A DNA stretch of 64,000 nucleotides, taken from positions 1 to 64,000 of the forward strand of contig SHZZ01000014.1 in the NCBI GenBank assembly GCA_009692005.1, read 5' to 3'. Below are positions 1-7,669 of this stretch, piece after piece (position 1 is the first letter of the stretch; each line of letters opens with the position of its first letter). Origin of the DNA: Gemmataceae bacterium (GTDB taxonomy: Bacteria > Planctomycetota > Planctomycetia > Gemmatales > Gemmataceae). Made by a program: the position numbers and the translations under genes. A model generated the notes under the pieces. The model was not told the origin of the DNA, made no database searches, and worked only from the letters and a program-made list of their open reading frames with translations.

Positions 1-357
1 GACGAACGTTATCAGCCGGGCCAGCGCGTGCGGCATTGGGTCAAAAGAAAACGCGGACTCGCCTTGACCGCGATTGTGTCGGATTTCAAGCCCGGCACAC
101 CCGATCGCGGCCACGGCGACCTCGTCGGCGCCGTCGAATTCAGTTGCCAACAAGCGGACGGAACCGTTTCGCCCATTGGCTGGATCAGCAGCTGGACCGA
201 TGCGGAACGCAGGGCCATGACGGCGATGGACGCTGCCGGTCGGGTTGTCCTGAATCCGGATTATCTTCAGAAGAAGGCCATCATCACCGGCCAGGACCTG
301 TCCGCCCGCTCACGGCGATTGCGCCATGCACGATTGGTTTGCTGGCTTGACGCTTGA
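1..357 (+). CDS. ATP-dependent DNA ligase, C-terminal part (5' end outside window)
   Basis: The reading frame is open from the first base and ends at 357, so this is the 3' end of a longer gene. The first visible residues, YQPGQRVRHWVKRKR, fit the nucleotidyltransferase motif V region of ATP-dependent ligases (Y-x-P-G-x-R-x3-W-x-K-x-K). The rest matches in style the C-terminal OB-fold of these ligases, including a GWISSW turn and the closing GQDLSARSRRLRHARL stretch. Such ligases seal nicks in double-stranded DNA using ATP. The catalytic lysine is upstream and not visible. Because it lies beside an integrase and tRNA-Cys, it is probably cargo of the integrated element. It could also be a ligase-like fragment from a larger repair protein. 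Confidence 0.6.
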   Translation, partial: DERYQPGQRVRHWVKRKRGLALTAIVSDFKPGTPDRGHGDLVGAVEFSCQQADGTVSPIGWISSWTDAERRAMTAMDAAGRVVLNPDYLQKKAIITGQDLSARSRRLRHARLVCWLDA

Positions 358-395
358 GCGCCGCCTTTCTCATTCCCCGATTTTTCGCCAGGTTC

Positions 396-424
396 TTGAC
401 ACGGGCCCCCGTTCACGATAGAAA
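396..424 (+). promoter_or_regulatory. Possible sigma70-type promoter
   Basis: TTGACA at 396-401 is followed after 17 bases by TAGAAA (419-424), a 4-of-6 match to the -10 consensus. It faces the excisionase-like gene about 180 bases downstream. Only sequence similarity supports it. Confidence 0.3.
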
Positions 425-572
425 CTGCTTGAGTTTACAGGCGCTAGGCTTCGGCGAAAGACAGGGGTGAGGCCACAAAGAACCTAGCGTTTGCGTTTTC
501 ACGAGTCCAGGCTGTTGCACATCTCGCTGTCTTGGGAACCCCTCCAATGACACGGCTTGTCCATTAGGCTCA

Positions 573-587
573 TGTCCCGAAGGGACA
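573..587 (+). promoter_or_regulatory. Perfect inverted repeat before excisionase-like gene
   Basis: TGTCCC-GAA-GGGACA forms a perfect 6-bp stem with a 3-base loop, 16 bases upstream of the GTG start at 604. There is no T-run after it, so it is not a terminator. It could be an operator or a leader hairpin controlling the excision/integration genes. This is inferred from position and symmetry only. Confidence 0.3.
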
Positions 588-603
588 GAGGCAATGGTGC
601 GCC

Positions 604-888
604 GTGAAATTGAAGCAGGCCAAGAATCCCCAAGGCAATCCCTCAAACAGTGCCCGTAGTTCTCCAGCGTTTTCGGTCGGCGTCATCCGTGCCGACGAAC
701 TCTACACCTTGAGCGAGTTCAAGCGTCGGCTTGAATTTACCAATGCCACCTTGCGTTCTGCCCGCCGGGCCGGGTTGCGCGTGTATTACGCGCATAAGCG
801 CGGCTTCGTCCTCGGCCGGGACTGGATCGACTACGTAATCAAATCTGCTGGCCACCCGGACGGAGAACGGAGGTGTGGCCATGCGTAA
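604..888 (+). CDS. Small excisionase-like helix-turn-helix protein
   Basis: A 94-residue protein with a GTG start. The core, from IRADELYTLSEFKRRL to about LGRDWIDYV, reads like the winged-helix/MerR-like fold of excisionases and small planctomycete DNA-binding proteins placed before integrases: a first helix, a second helix with TLRSARRAGL, a short hairpin (VYYAHKRGFVLG) and a closing helix. The first 25 residues are low-complexity and basic, and the true start may lie further in. It overlaps the start of the integrase gene by a few bases, which suggests co-translation. The likely role is directing excision or regulating the integrase. The assignment rests on fold-like pattern and neighbourhood, not on a recognised signature. 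Confidence 0.6.
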   Translation: MKLKQAKNPQGNPSNSARSSPAFSVGVIRADELYTLSEFKRRLEFTNATLRSARRAGLRVYYAHKRGFVLGRDWIDYVIKSAGHPDGERRCGHA

Positions 889-2104
889 CGGAAGGCCAAA
901 AATCAAGCTGACTCGTCGACCAGGGAGCCGGAATTTTGTCTTGCGGTTCGAAAACCCGGTCACCGGCAATGAGGAACAACGTTCAACGGGGACTTCCAAC
1001 AAGAAGGAAGCCCAGCGAATCGCTGGCGAACTGCGCAGCGAACTTGCCGATGGACGATACCACCGAGATTCCGGGGTTTCCTGGGAGGAATTTCGGGATC
1101 GGTACGAAGCCGAGCATCTGTCCAGTCTGGCAGACATGACGTTGAAGAAGTACGACACCGTACTGGACCTGGTCGAGGAGGTGCTCAAGCCCAAGAGAGT
1201 ATCGGAGCTGACCGCGGATCGAATCAGTTCATTTGTCGCCAAGATTCGTAACGGCGAAAGGACGGAAAGCACAATCGCTGGCTATCTGCGGCATTTGCGA
1301 GCGGCCTTGAACTGGGCCGCGAACGTCGGGATTCTGCTTCAAGCTCCCAAGATCAACAAGCCGCAACGTGCCAAGGTCTCCAATAAGGCCAAAGGACGAG
1401 CGCCGACATCCGAAGAATTTCAAAAGATTCTGGAGACCGTTCCAGCAATCGTCGGCGAAAAGCGAGCGCCGTCTTGGCGACATCTCATCGAGGGCTTGTG
1501 GTGGTCAGGCCTTCGCCTTGGTGAAGCCCTTGAACTCTCCTGGGACCGAGACGACAAGTTGCGCCCTGTTCTCACCCAAGAACATCCATTGTTTCAGATT
1601 CCGGCAGAACTCGAAAAAGGGCACCGAGATCGCCTCATCACCCTTGCTCCGGAGTTCGCGGAACTCTTGCTGAAAACGCCTGCCGCGGAGCGCTCCGGTT
1701 TTGTGTTCAATCCGAGGCCTGAGCGCGAGGGTAACCGTCGCCTCACGATCATTCAGGTGACGAGGATCATTTCCCGAATCGGGAGAAACGCGGCGATCCT
1801 CGTCCGCACCGATGTGAAAACGGGCAAGAAGAAATATGCCTCGGCACACGACTTCCGCCGTGCCTTCGGCGACCGGTGGGCGCTCCGGGTCATGCCAGCG
1901 GTCTTGATGGTGATGATGCGGCACGAAAGCATCGGTACAACGATGCAGTTTTACGTCGGCAGGAGTGCCCAGGCTACCGCCGACGTGGTTTGGCAGGCGT
2001 ATGCCCGTGTCACAACAGCAATCGGCAAAGAAAAAGGTGACAGTTTGGGTGACAGTGGGCCAAAATCAGCCAAAAATGGCGACTCGCCAAAAGGAGGCCA
2101 ATGA
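881..2104 (+). CDS. Site-specific tyrosine recombinase (integrase)
   Basis: A 407-residue phage-type integrase that would catalyse strand exchange between element and chromosome. Residues about 1-60 are a basic arm-type N-terminus, about 60-150 a core-binding SAM-like helical domain, and about 180-370 the catalytic domain. Catalytic residues are visible: Arg212 in SGLRLGEAL, His323 and Arg326 in HDFRR, His348 in RHESIG, and the nucleophile Tyr358 in MQFYVG. I chose the ATG at 881 because GGAGG at 869-873 sits 7 bases upstream; an in-frame GTG at 875 would leave too little spacing. The gene overlaps the upstream excisionase-like gene and ends 44 bases from tRNA-Cys, the probable target. The C-terminal tail is Gly/Ser/Lys-rich and probably disordered. 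Confidence 0.93.
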   Translation: MRNGRPKIKLTRRPGSRNFVLRFENPVTGNEEQRSTGTSNKKEAQRIAGELRSELADGRYHRDSGVSWEEFRDRYEAEHLSSLADMTLKKYDTVLDLVEEVLKPKRVSELTADRISSFVAKIRNGERTESTIAGYLRHLRAALNWAANVGILLQAPKINKPQRAKVSNKAKGRAPTSEEFQKILETVPAIVGEKRAPSWRHLIEGLWWSGLRLGEALELSWDRDDKLRPVLTQEHPLFQIPAELEKGHRDRLITLAPEFAELLLKTPAAERSGFVFNPRPEREGNRRLTIIQVTRIISRIGRNAAILVRTDVKTGKKKYASAHDFRRAFGDRWALRVMPAVLMVMMRHESIGTTMQFYVGRSAQATADVVWQAYARVTTAIGKEKGDSLGDSGPKSAKNGDSPKGGQ

Positions 2105-2148
2105 TGCAAGTGGCTTTCTTGAAAGCAGATGCGTCAAAACTGAAAAAG

Positions 2149-2172
2149 AGGCCCCTCCCGGATTCGAACCGG
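2149..2172. other. Probable attachment site (att) in tRNA-Cys 3' end
   Basis: Integrases of this class commonly recombine at the T-arm and acceptor 3' half of a tRNA gene. The integrase stop codon is 44 bases away. The exact core cannot be fixed because the partner direct repeat is outside the window. Confidence 0.35.
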
Positions 2173-2219
2173 GGATAGCGGATTTGCAATCCGCGGCCTT
2201 ACCACTTGGCGAAGGGGCC
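2149..2219 (-). tRNA. tRNA-Cys (GCA)
   Basis: A 71-base cloverleaf on the minus strand. The acceptor stem pairs GGCCCCT with AGGGGCC (2213-2219 with 2150-2156). The anticodon stem-loop contains TTGCAAA, giving anticodon GCA. The T arm carries GGTTCGAATCC. The unpaired position 73 is U, as expected for tRNA-Cys. CCA is not encoded. The D arm is short (CCAAGTGGTAAGG). The gene is intact although an integrase lies directly at its 3' side, so any insertion regenerated the 3' end. Confidence 0.95.
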
Positions 2220-2233
2220 GTGTAAGCGGTGGT

Positions 2234-2262
2234 ATCTTAATGACATCGTAGGGTAGGGTCAA
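2234..2262 (-). promoter_or_regulatory. Promoter of tRNA-Cys
   Basis: Read on the minus strand, TTGACC (2257-2262) is followed after exactly 17 bases by TAAGAT (2234-2239), and the tRNA begins 14 bases later. Spacing and position fit a housekeeping sigma70-type promoter. Confidence 0.6.
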
Positions 2263-2367
2263 CAAATCTTGAAGGTAGCAACCCTGGAAGCAGGGCCAAG
2301 TTGGCCGGGGAAAAACCGGGAAGGAGGTGGATGATTAAAATCTTGAAAACCGAAGGGGTAACTGAAA

Positions 2368-2580
2368 TTAAACCGGCTGCCCTTGCGTATCGGTTGATTT
2401 CTCACCCAGTTGTTTTTCGCGTTCATGGATTGCATCGAATATTTCCTGACGATGCACAGGCACATCCTTGGGCGCAACAATGCCCAAGCGAACCTTGTCG
2501 CCACGAATCTCCACCACCGTAACGGTGATGTCGTTATTAATAACGATGCACTCGTTTTTCTTTCTGGACAGGACCAACAT
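2368..2580 (-). CDS. csrA: Carbon storage regulator CsrA
   Basis: A 70-residue protein with the full CsrA/RsmA signature: N-terminal MLVLSRKKNE, a central ITVTVVEIRGDKVRLGI strand pair, and the APKDVPVHRQEIFDAI segment before a charged helix. CsrA dimers bind GGA motifs in mRNA leaders and control translation and stability. The length is normal for the family; the last dozen residues are a polar tail. The ATG is preceded by GGGGAGGA at good spacing, and this ribosome site itself contains GGA, the core of CsrA targets, so autoregulation is possible (inference). No flagellar genes are nearby, although CsrA is often linked to them. A hairpin with a U-run lies in the leader. Confidence 0.95.
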   Translation of the reverse strand: MLVLSRKKNECIVINNDITVTVVEIRGDKVRLGIVAPKDVPVHRQEIFDAIHEREKQLGEKSTDTQGQPV

Positions 2581-2658
2581 GGATCTGTCCTCCCCTTGGT
2601 TGGGGTAAACCCCGGCGCCGACAATTCAATTTCCGCAAACGGCGAGGGAGCGATGCGG

Positions 2659-2683
2659 AAAAAACCAAGGTAAAAACCTTGGC
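2659..2683 (-). terminator. Hairpin plus T-run upstream of csrA
   Basis: On the minus strand CCAAGG-TTTTTA-CCTTGG is followed by six T residues (A-run at 2659-2664 on the given strand). It may terminate transcripts from the HEAT-repeat gene ending at 2871, or act as an attenuator in the csrA leader if csrA starts further upstream. Confidence 0.5.
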
Positions 2684-2870
2684 AGTCGAATCGGGATACC
2701 CACTTGCGCCAAATTGCCTACCGCGCTGACAGTGTGGCAATCCGTAATCCGTAAGGAACTCGCTATAATTATGCTATCAGCAAGAATTTAGGAGGTCAAG
2801 GAATAATAGAGCAAAATACTGGTTAAAATGCAAAATTGTTAAAATGAGGGATATTGATAAATTCCGACCT

Positions 2871-3983
2871 TTACCGAGAACGAAGGCGCGTACTTCGCAA
2901 GTAATAATCCGCCAAAATCGCCACGGTTTGATTCGGGTCTGACCGCGCCATTTGGTCCATTCGGTCGCTCAAATCGACGGTTTCGAGATTGCTCATGACG
3001 CGCAAAGCGGCGACGCGCACGGCCGGCGAAGGGTCGTGGCTCAACTTCCTCAGCCAGACACTGGCATCGATATCGGGATCCTCCAATAAAGAATCGAGAA
3101 CTTGCAACCGGCGGGTGGCAGCCGGGTCGGTCAGGAGTTTTCCCAGGCGTATTTGTTCCGGCTTCAACCCCCGGGCAATCAGCGCTGCCTCGCACAGAGA
3201 ACGAGTTTCTGGGTCGGCATCATGAAGGGAGGGGAGAAGATTATCGACGCTGACTTGTTCCAGGGCTGGGGCGCAGGCGATCATGGCGGCGCGGCGGACT
3301 TCCGCCGAACGGTCTTGCAGGCAATTAGCTATTTGTGGGATCTCACCTATGCCATTTACCAGAGTCCATTGAATGGCCTTGATTTTCAGCTCCGAACTAC
3401 CCTTATCCAGAACATGACGCGTCACTTCATGCAAACGGGTTTTCATTTCATTTGAGGCAACCGGCGCCAGTTTCCTGGCGATTTCCAGGGCCGGTTCCAT
3501 GGCCTCGGGATTTCCCCGGTGAATAGCCTCGCCCAGCATCAAGCGAGTGGATTCCCCCAGAAGAGGCAAGGATTTTTCCGGCTGATCCCTGGGAATCCAG
3601 GCAAAGACCTGGCGAAGCACCTCCGCCTGTGCGGAATTTGAAAAACCGCTGAAGCGCAAAGTCAGGCGGGAAAGACAGCGGCTGGAAGGGGGAGATGATA
3701 ACCCTCCCCAGGAGTCGATTAGTTTTGCCAAGGCTTGAACCAGGTCCCTGGCCTGAGTGGGTTGCGCCTGGTCGAGATGATCGAGGAGGGGGAATTGGGC
3801 GTTTTCCCCAAGCCGCGCCAGGGATTCGAGGCAGGAATTCTTTTCTGGCCCTTGGGCGTGCAAGAGGTTGCGGGTCAGGTACCAACCGAGGAGATAATCG
3901 CGCTGCCACCAGCCGAGGCCGATCAAAGTTGGGCAAACGACCAGGAGGGAAAGCACAGCCATGAACTTCAGCGACTTCAACAT
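2871..3983 (-). CDS. HEAT-repeat protein with N-terminal membrane anchor
   Basis: About 370 residues. The N-terminus (MLKSLKFMAVLSLLVVCPTLIGLGWW) is a signal anchor or signal peptide. The rest is built of alpha-helical repeats resembling HEAT repeats, clearest in the last third: units such as RSAEVRRAAMIACAPAL, DADPETRSLCEAALIA, DPAATRRLQVLDSLLEDPD, DPSPAVRVAALRVMSNL. HEAT repeats are protein-binding solenoids and no catalytic motif is visible. I prefer the ATG at 3983; an in-frame TTG at 4013 adds ten residues but has no ribosome site. It lies divergent to the next gene and its biological role is unknown. Confidence 0.75.
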   Translation of the reverse strand: MLKSLKFMAVLSLLVVCPTLIGLGWWQRDYLLGWYLTRNLLHAQGPEKNSCLESLARLGENAQFPLLDHLDQAQPTQARDLVQALAKLIDSWGGLSSPPSSRCLSRLTLRFSGFSNSAQAEVLRQVFAWIPRDQPEKSLPLLGESTRLMLGEAIHRGNPEAMEPALEIARKLAPVASNEMKTRLHEVTRHVLDKGSSELKIKAIQWTLVNGIGEIPQIANCLQDRSAEVRRAAMIACAPALEQVSVDNLLPSLHDADPETRSLCEAALIARGLKPEQIRLGKLLTDPAATRRLQVLDSLLEDPDIDASVWLRKLSHDPSPAVRVAALRVMSNLETVDLSDRMDQMARSDPNQTVAILADYYLRSTRLRSR

Positions 3984-4170
3984 TAAACGACCCGGGAAGG
4001 AAAAAGGAGTCAAGCCAGGAAAGGGATGCTGCCAATTCGGTTAAGAAAAGGCAAGACGAGGGCGGAAGAAGGAAAAAACGGAAGAATCATTGAATCCGGT
4101 ATTTTCGGAAATCGATGAATGATGGGAAAAGAAACCCTGTGCTTTGAGGCGGGGTGTTTTGGAGAGACCC

Positions 4171-4926
4171 ATGCGCGATTATTCCCATTTTGCCCTTGTT
4201 TCCCTCTTTCTCTTTGGATGGGACTTTTCAGCTTTGGGCCAGGGGGAAAAAGCTGAAAAGAAGCCCGCGGGATCGTGGCCAGGCTCCGTCCGGGTGGCTA
4301 CCCGCTTCACGGAATTGAAATCCACTTCCTTCACTCATCTTGATCCCAAGGAAATGGAAAAAATCCTCGATGTTTTTCAGTCGCCCACGATAAAAGTGCA
4401 AGGGCCTTGCGAGGAATTTACCGCCCAGCCCGATTTGTACGAATGGCTTCTGGAAAACCCCGACAAGGTCGTTTCCCTATGGCGGCTGCTGGGAGCCCAA
4501 TGCGCCAATATTGAACGGGAAGGGTCAGGCGGCTTCGTCTCCGCGGATGGCAAAGGCACCCGGATGGAATTCCGTCTCTTGCTGGCGAAAAAGGGTTTGC
4601 GCGTCTGGCACGCTTCCGGGAATGGCAAATTGGCCCCCCTGCTTCCCGCTGTGCCAGTCGAGGCGTTGGTGGTCCTGCATTACCAGGCGGAAAAAGGCGA
4701 GCGCATCAAGCAGCAATTGACGGTTTACGCCAAGACGGACAGCAAGGCCGCGGCGCTGATCACCAGGGTCTTGGGCGCTTCGGTTCCCATGGCGACCCAA
4801 AAGGTTATCAGCCAGATGCAAATGTTTTTTGGCGCCATGGCCTGGTACCTGGAAAAGCATCCAGAGCGAGGCGAAAACTTGCTGAAAGCGGTTCTGGTCA
4901 CCCAGACTGGCAAGCCTGGTTCTTGA
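4171..4926 (+). CDS. Exported protein of unknown function
   Basis: 251 residues. The N-terminus (MRDYSHFALVSLFLFGWDFSALGQ) looks like a signal peptide with a possible cleavage after ALG or SALGQ. The mature part has alternating helix and strand with a WPGSVRVATRF stretch and a segment AEKKPAGSWPG rich in charged residues near its start. I do not recognise a family. The start at 4171 is favoured over an upstream in-frame TTG at 4144 because GGAGAG sits 6-9 bases before the ATG. The stop at 4926 is one base from the end of the convergent glycosyltransferase gene. Probably periplasmic. Confidence 0.65.
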   Translation: MRDYSHFALVSLFLFGWDFSALGQGEKAEKKPAGSWPGSVRVATRFTELKSTSFTHLDPKEMEKILDVFQSPTIKVQGPCEEFTAQPDLYEWLLENPDKVVSLWRLLGAQCANIEREGSGGFVSADGKGTRMEFRLLLAKKGLRVWHASGNGKLAPLLPAVPVEALVVLHYQAEKGERIKQQLTVYAKTDSKAAALITRVLGASVPMATQKVISQMQMFFGAMAWYLEKHPERGENLLKAVLVTQTGKPGS

Positions 4927-4927
4927 T

Positions 4928-6466
4928 TTATTTTTCCAGAGTGAGCAGGGAAAACTGAATTTTACTTTGTGAATCCCGACCAAGGGGGAAAGTGAAATCC
5001 TGGCGGGAAAGCAACATCCAACCCTCTGGAATGGTGGGCGAGGATGCCGCGGATGTGTCGCCTCCGGGCGGGCGCGGGGGAAGCCAAAACCAAGAGACGG
5101 GGCTTTTTCCTTCAAGGGGAAATTCTCCCGGGTGAAAGACAACTTTATTACCTCCCCGGCGCAAATACCATTCGATGGAGGGGTCGATCTGGCCAGCCTC
5201 CCGCGTCACTTGAAGCGGGTTGCCTGAATCGATTTTTGCAACCATAGTTTGAATCGCTGAACGAGTTAGTTCATCCCCGGTAGTTTTGTAAGGCTTCAAC
5301 CAATCTCTCGCGGCTTGGCCCAATCCCAGGGCAAACAGCGCCAGGAATAGAACAATTCCCAATGCCGGGAATACCTTTTTTACCAAAATGGTTCGCAGGA
5401 AAAAAGCCAATCCCAGGCCAGCCAGCAGACAAATAGAAGGCGCCAGGTGCTGGGCCACTCGAGCGCTGCCTCCGTAAGGAAACCGTCCTGGCAGGGCTGC
5501 CAGGAGGGTCAAGAAAAACGGGGCAAGCAGGAGGAAGAGGAAGGGCCATTTGCTTTTTCTGGCCAGGGAGAAAATACCGGCGAGAAAGAGAACCATAGTA
5601 AGGCTGCTGCCACCATCACGGCTTCCCACCGGGTAGGCGCTGAGGTTTCCCGCGTGAGTTTGCGCCAGCCAGGGGAAAAAGAATAAAGGGTTGGCGGGGG
5701 GGAAAGTGGCATCCCAGTAGGCAAGGTGTTTGGCCTGTTCATTTTGAAACTGGTTTTTCCCCACCAGGGAGTAATGGAGGAAAAAAGAAAGGGAGATGGC
5801 CAGAAAAGAAATTATCGCGGGGAATAGAACCCTGCGGTTTTGGCGGAGATGCACGGCCGGGACAAGAACAGCGGCCAGCGCCGTGAATACCGCAGGAAAG
5901 GAAAGGGAAATCAAAACGGGAGAGCCAAGCGCCAGCAGCCAAAGAGGCTTGGGGCGGGCTTTCAACGCCTGTGCGCCTGCCCATAAAAAGAGAACGGAAG
6001 CCAATAGGTCGGTGGCGTAAGGTTTCACCTCGCAGGCATGGCGAATGGGATAATAGGAAACCGCCAGGATGGCGACGGCCCAGAGAGAAGCCAAGCCCGG
6101 GGCGATTATTTTTGCCAGGCGGAAAAAGAATAGTAGCGCCAAAATTCCTGCCAGGCAGGGAACCAGGCGCACGGCGGCTTCGCTAAAGCCAAAGAGAAGC
6201 GTGACCAATTTCTCCAGCCAGAGAAATCCCAAGGGCGCGACCTGGTAATGGCGCAAGGGTTGAGCCAATTGATCAAAGGTTCGCTCTTCCAAATTGAGAG
6301 CGATAAAGGCCTCGTCGCCCCAGAGGGGAAAACCGAGGGCAAAACGCCAAAGCCGCAGGGCAGCCCCCAAAAGGAGAAAAAGAAAGGTCCAAAGGAGAAT
6401 GCGGTTTCTTAATCTCCCGGGCCAGGGAGAAGAGGAAGCTGATTGAATGGCTGCGCTTTGGCTCAT
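4928..6466 (-). CDS. GT39/ArnT-like membrane glycosyltransferase
   Basis: A 512-residue integral membrane protein with about ten or more hydrophobic segments. After the first transmembrane helix there is FPLWGDEAFIALN, the acidic loop typical of the PMT/ArnT/GT39 superfamily (dolichyl- or undecaprenyl-phosphate-sugar dependent transferases, GT-C fold), whose Asp or Glu is catalytic. A second hallmark is the loop with PLRHYQVAPLGFLWLEKL and the following helix VRLVPCLAGILALLFFFRLA. The C-terminal 100 residues are soluble. Such enzymes add sugars from lipid carriers to proteins or lipids at the outer face of the cytoplasmic membrane. Substrate unknown. It is divergent from the phosphatase-flippase-GT2 operon, which suggests a shared envelope role. 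Confidence 0.85.
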   Translation of the reverse strand: MSQSAAIQSASSSPWPGRLRNRILLWTFLFLLLGAALRLWRFALGFPLWGDEAFIALNLEERTFDQLAQPLRHYQVAPLGFLWLEKLVTLLFGFSEAAVRLVPCLAGILALLFFFRLAKIIAPGLASLWAVAILAVSYYPIRHACEVKPYATDLLASVLFLWAGAQALKARPKPLWLLALGSPVLISLSFPAVFTALAAVLVPAVHLRQNRRVLFPAIISFLAISLSFFLHYSLVGKNQFQNEQAKHLAYWDATFPPANPLFFFPWLAQTHAGNLSAYPVGSRDGGSSLTMVLFLAGIFSLARKSKWPFLFLLLAPFFLTLLAALPGRFPYGGSARVAQHLAPSICLLAGLGLAFFLRTILVKKVFPALGIVLFLALFALGLGQAARDWLKPYKTTGDELTRSAIQTMVAKIDSGNPLQVTREAGQIDPSIEWYLRRGGNKVVFHPGEFPLEGKSPVSWFWLPPRPPGGDTSAASSPTIPEGWMLLSRQDFTFPLGRDSQSKIQFSLLTLEK

Positions 6467-6637
6467 GCGGGAAATCCTTCTCCCTCGGGGAAGAGATTAT
6501 CGCAAAAAATGGGAACACGGGGGAAGGCAAGTTGACAGGGAAGGAAAGGCAGGGCCGCCACTAAACGGGCTGGCCCTTTTTATCCTCTTTTGGCAATATC
6601 GCCCTTTTATCAGTAGGATCTTGCGCAAGGATGTGCA

Positions 6638-7669
6638 ATGGCCTTGGCCATGGAAACCCATCGGCCGCGAATTGATTCGCGCCAGCGGGGTTTGAAAAAG
6701 AAATCGTTTTTAGTTTTTTCCCTTCTTGCGATCCTGGCATGGCTGGGATGGCGTCTTTATTACATAGTTGCTGGGGGAAACTTCTACACGGTTAAGCCCG
6801 GTTTGATTTACCGCTGTTCCCAGCTTTCCCCTTCCCGACTTGAAAAAACCATTCGCGAGCATGGGATCAAGACCGTGGTCAACCTGCGCGGTTGTTGCGA
6901 CACGGTGCCCTGGTACTTGGACCAATGCCAGGCGGTTAACGCTTGCGGGATTTCGCAAGAAGACCTGAGTTTTTCTGCCGGCCGGCTGCCTTCCACGAAA
7001 ACCCTGGCCTTGCTGGTGGATGTCATCGATCATTCGGAAAAGCCCATTCTTTTCCATTGCCACAAAGGGATTGACCGCACGGGAATGGCTGTAACCATGT
7101 CCTTGCTCCTTCTGACAGAAACATCCTTCCCTGAGGCGATCAAACAATTGGGGCCTGGGTATGGACATTTGGCGGTGGGCAGGCCGGGACACATCGACGA
7201 GTTTTTTGAGTTGTACAGCGCCTGGCTGCAATCGCAGGGATTGACCCACTCGCCGGACATTTTCCGGAATTGGGCCAAAGAGAAATACATCCCAGGCGAT
7301 TGCCTGGCCCAGTTGACTTGGCAAGATCATTCCAGCTTCATCGACTTGGAAGCGGGGAAGTACAAGGCCCTGAACCTGCGGGCGAAAAATATTTCGCTGA
7401 AGCCATGGGTGTTCAAGCCCGGGAGCAACGCCGGGATAAAACTGAAGTGGTTGCTTATTCAAGAAGATGGAAAGACCGCGGCCAGCGGGTTGTCGGGACA
7501 TTTGCAAGCCAGAGTGAACCCCGGAGAGTCGATCGAATTGGAGTTAGTCCTTCCACCTTTGGAAAAGCCTGGGAAATACCTTCTTCGCGCAGATTTGAAT
7601 GATCCGCAGCATGCCAGGTTTCACCAAACCGGGTCGGAAATTCTCGAAACCACGGTGGTGGTGCGATGA
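6638..7669 (+). CDS. Membrane-anchored dual-specificity/tyrosine phosphatase
   Basis: 343 residues. Residues 25-45 (SFLVFSLLAILAWLGWRLYYIV) form a signal anchor. A Cys-dependent phosphatase domain follows: GLIYRCSQLSPSRLEKTI, IKTVVNLRG, and the P-loop HCHKGIDRTG with nucleophile Cys141 and Arg147 (C-x5-R). This architecture resembles DSP/PTEN-like bacterial phosphatases. The C-terminal 110 residues look like a beta-sandwich with EWL-type strands and may bind a partner. The ATG follows AAGGA at proper spacing. Its stop overlaps the next start (ATGA), so translation is coupled to the membrane protein. Because neighbours are envelope glycosylation genes, a lipid- or polyprenyl-phosphate substrate is as likely as phosphoprotein (inference). 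Confidence 0.85.
   Translation: MALAMETHRPRIDSRQRGLKKKSFLVFSLLAILAWLGWRLYYIVAGGNFYTVKPGLIYRCSQLSPSRLEKTIREHGIKTVVNLRGCCDTVPWYLDQCQAVNACGISQEDLSFSAGRLPSTKTLALLVDVIDHSEKPILFHCHKGIDRTGMAVTMSLLLLTETSFPEAIKQLGPGYGHLAVGRPGHIDEFFELYSAWLQSQGLTHSPDIFRNWAKEKYIPGDCLAQLTWQDHSSFIDLEAGKYKALNLRAKNISLKPWVFKPGSNAGIKLKWLLIQEDGKTAASGLSGHLQARVNPGESIELELVLPPLEKPGKYLLRADLNDPQHARFHQTGSEILETTVVVR

Larger units (their letters stand above)
1..2148. mobile_element. End of an integrated element next to tRNA-Cys
   Basis: A tyrosine recombinase gene ends 44 bases from the 3' end of a tRNA-Cys gene and is preceded by a small excisionase-like gene. Integrase beside a tRNA 3' end is the classic arrangement of an integrated genomic island, prophage or integrative element. 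Cargo visible here is only the tail of an ATP-dependent DNA ligase. The other end, and the second copy of the attachment core, would lie left of the window, so element size and type cannot be judged. Confidence 0.55.

Noticed and set aside
2301-2522. Plus-strand frame with a good ribosome site (AAGGAGG) near 2320
   Set aside because: It is antisense to csrA and its protein has no recognisable pattern.
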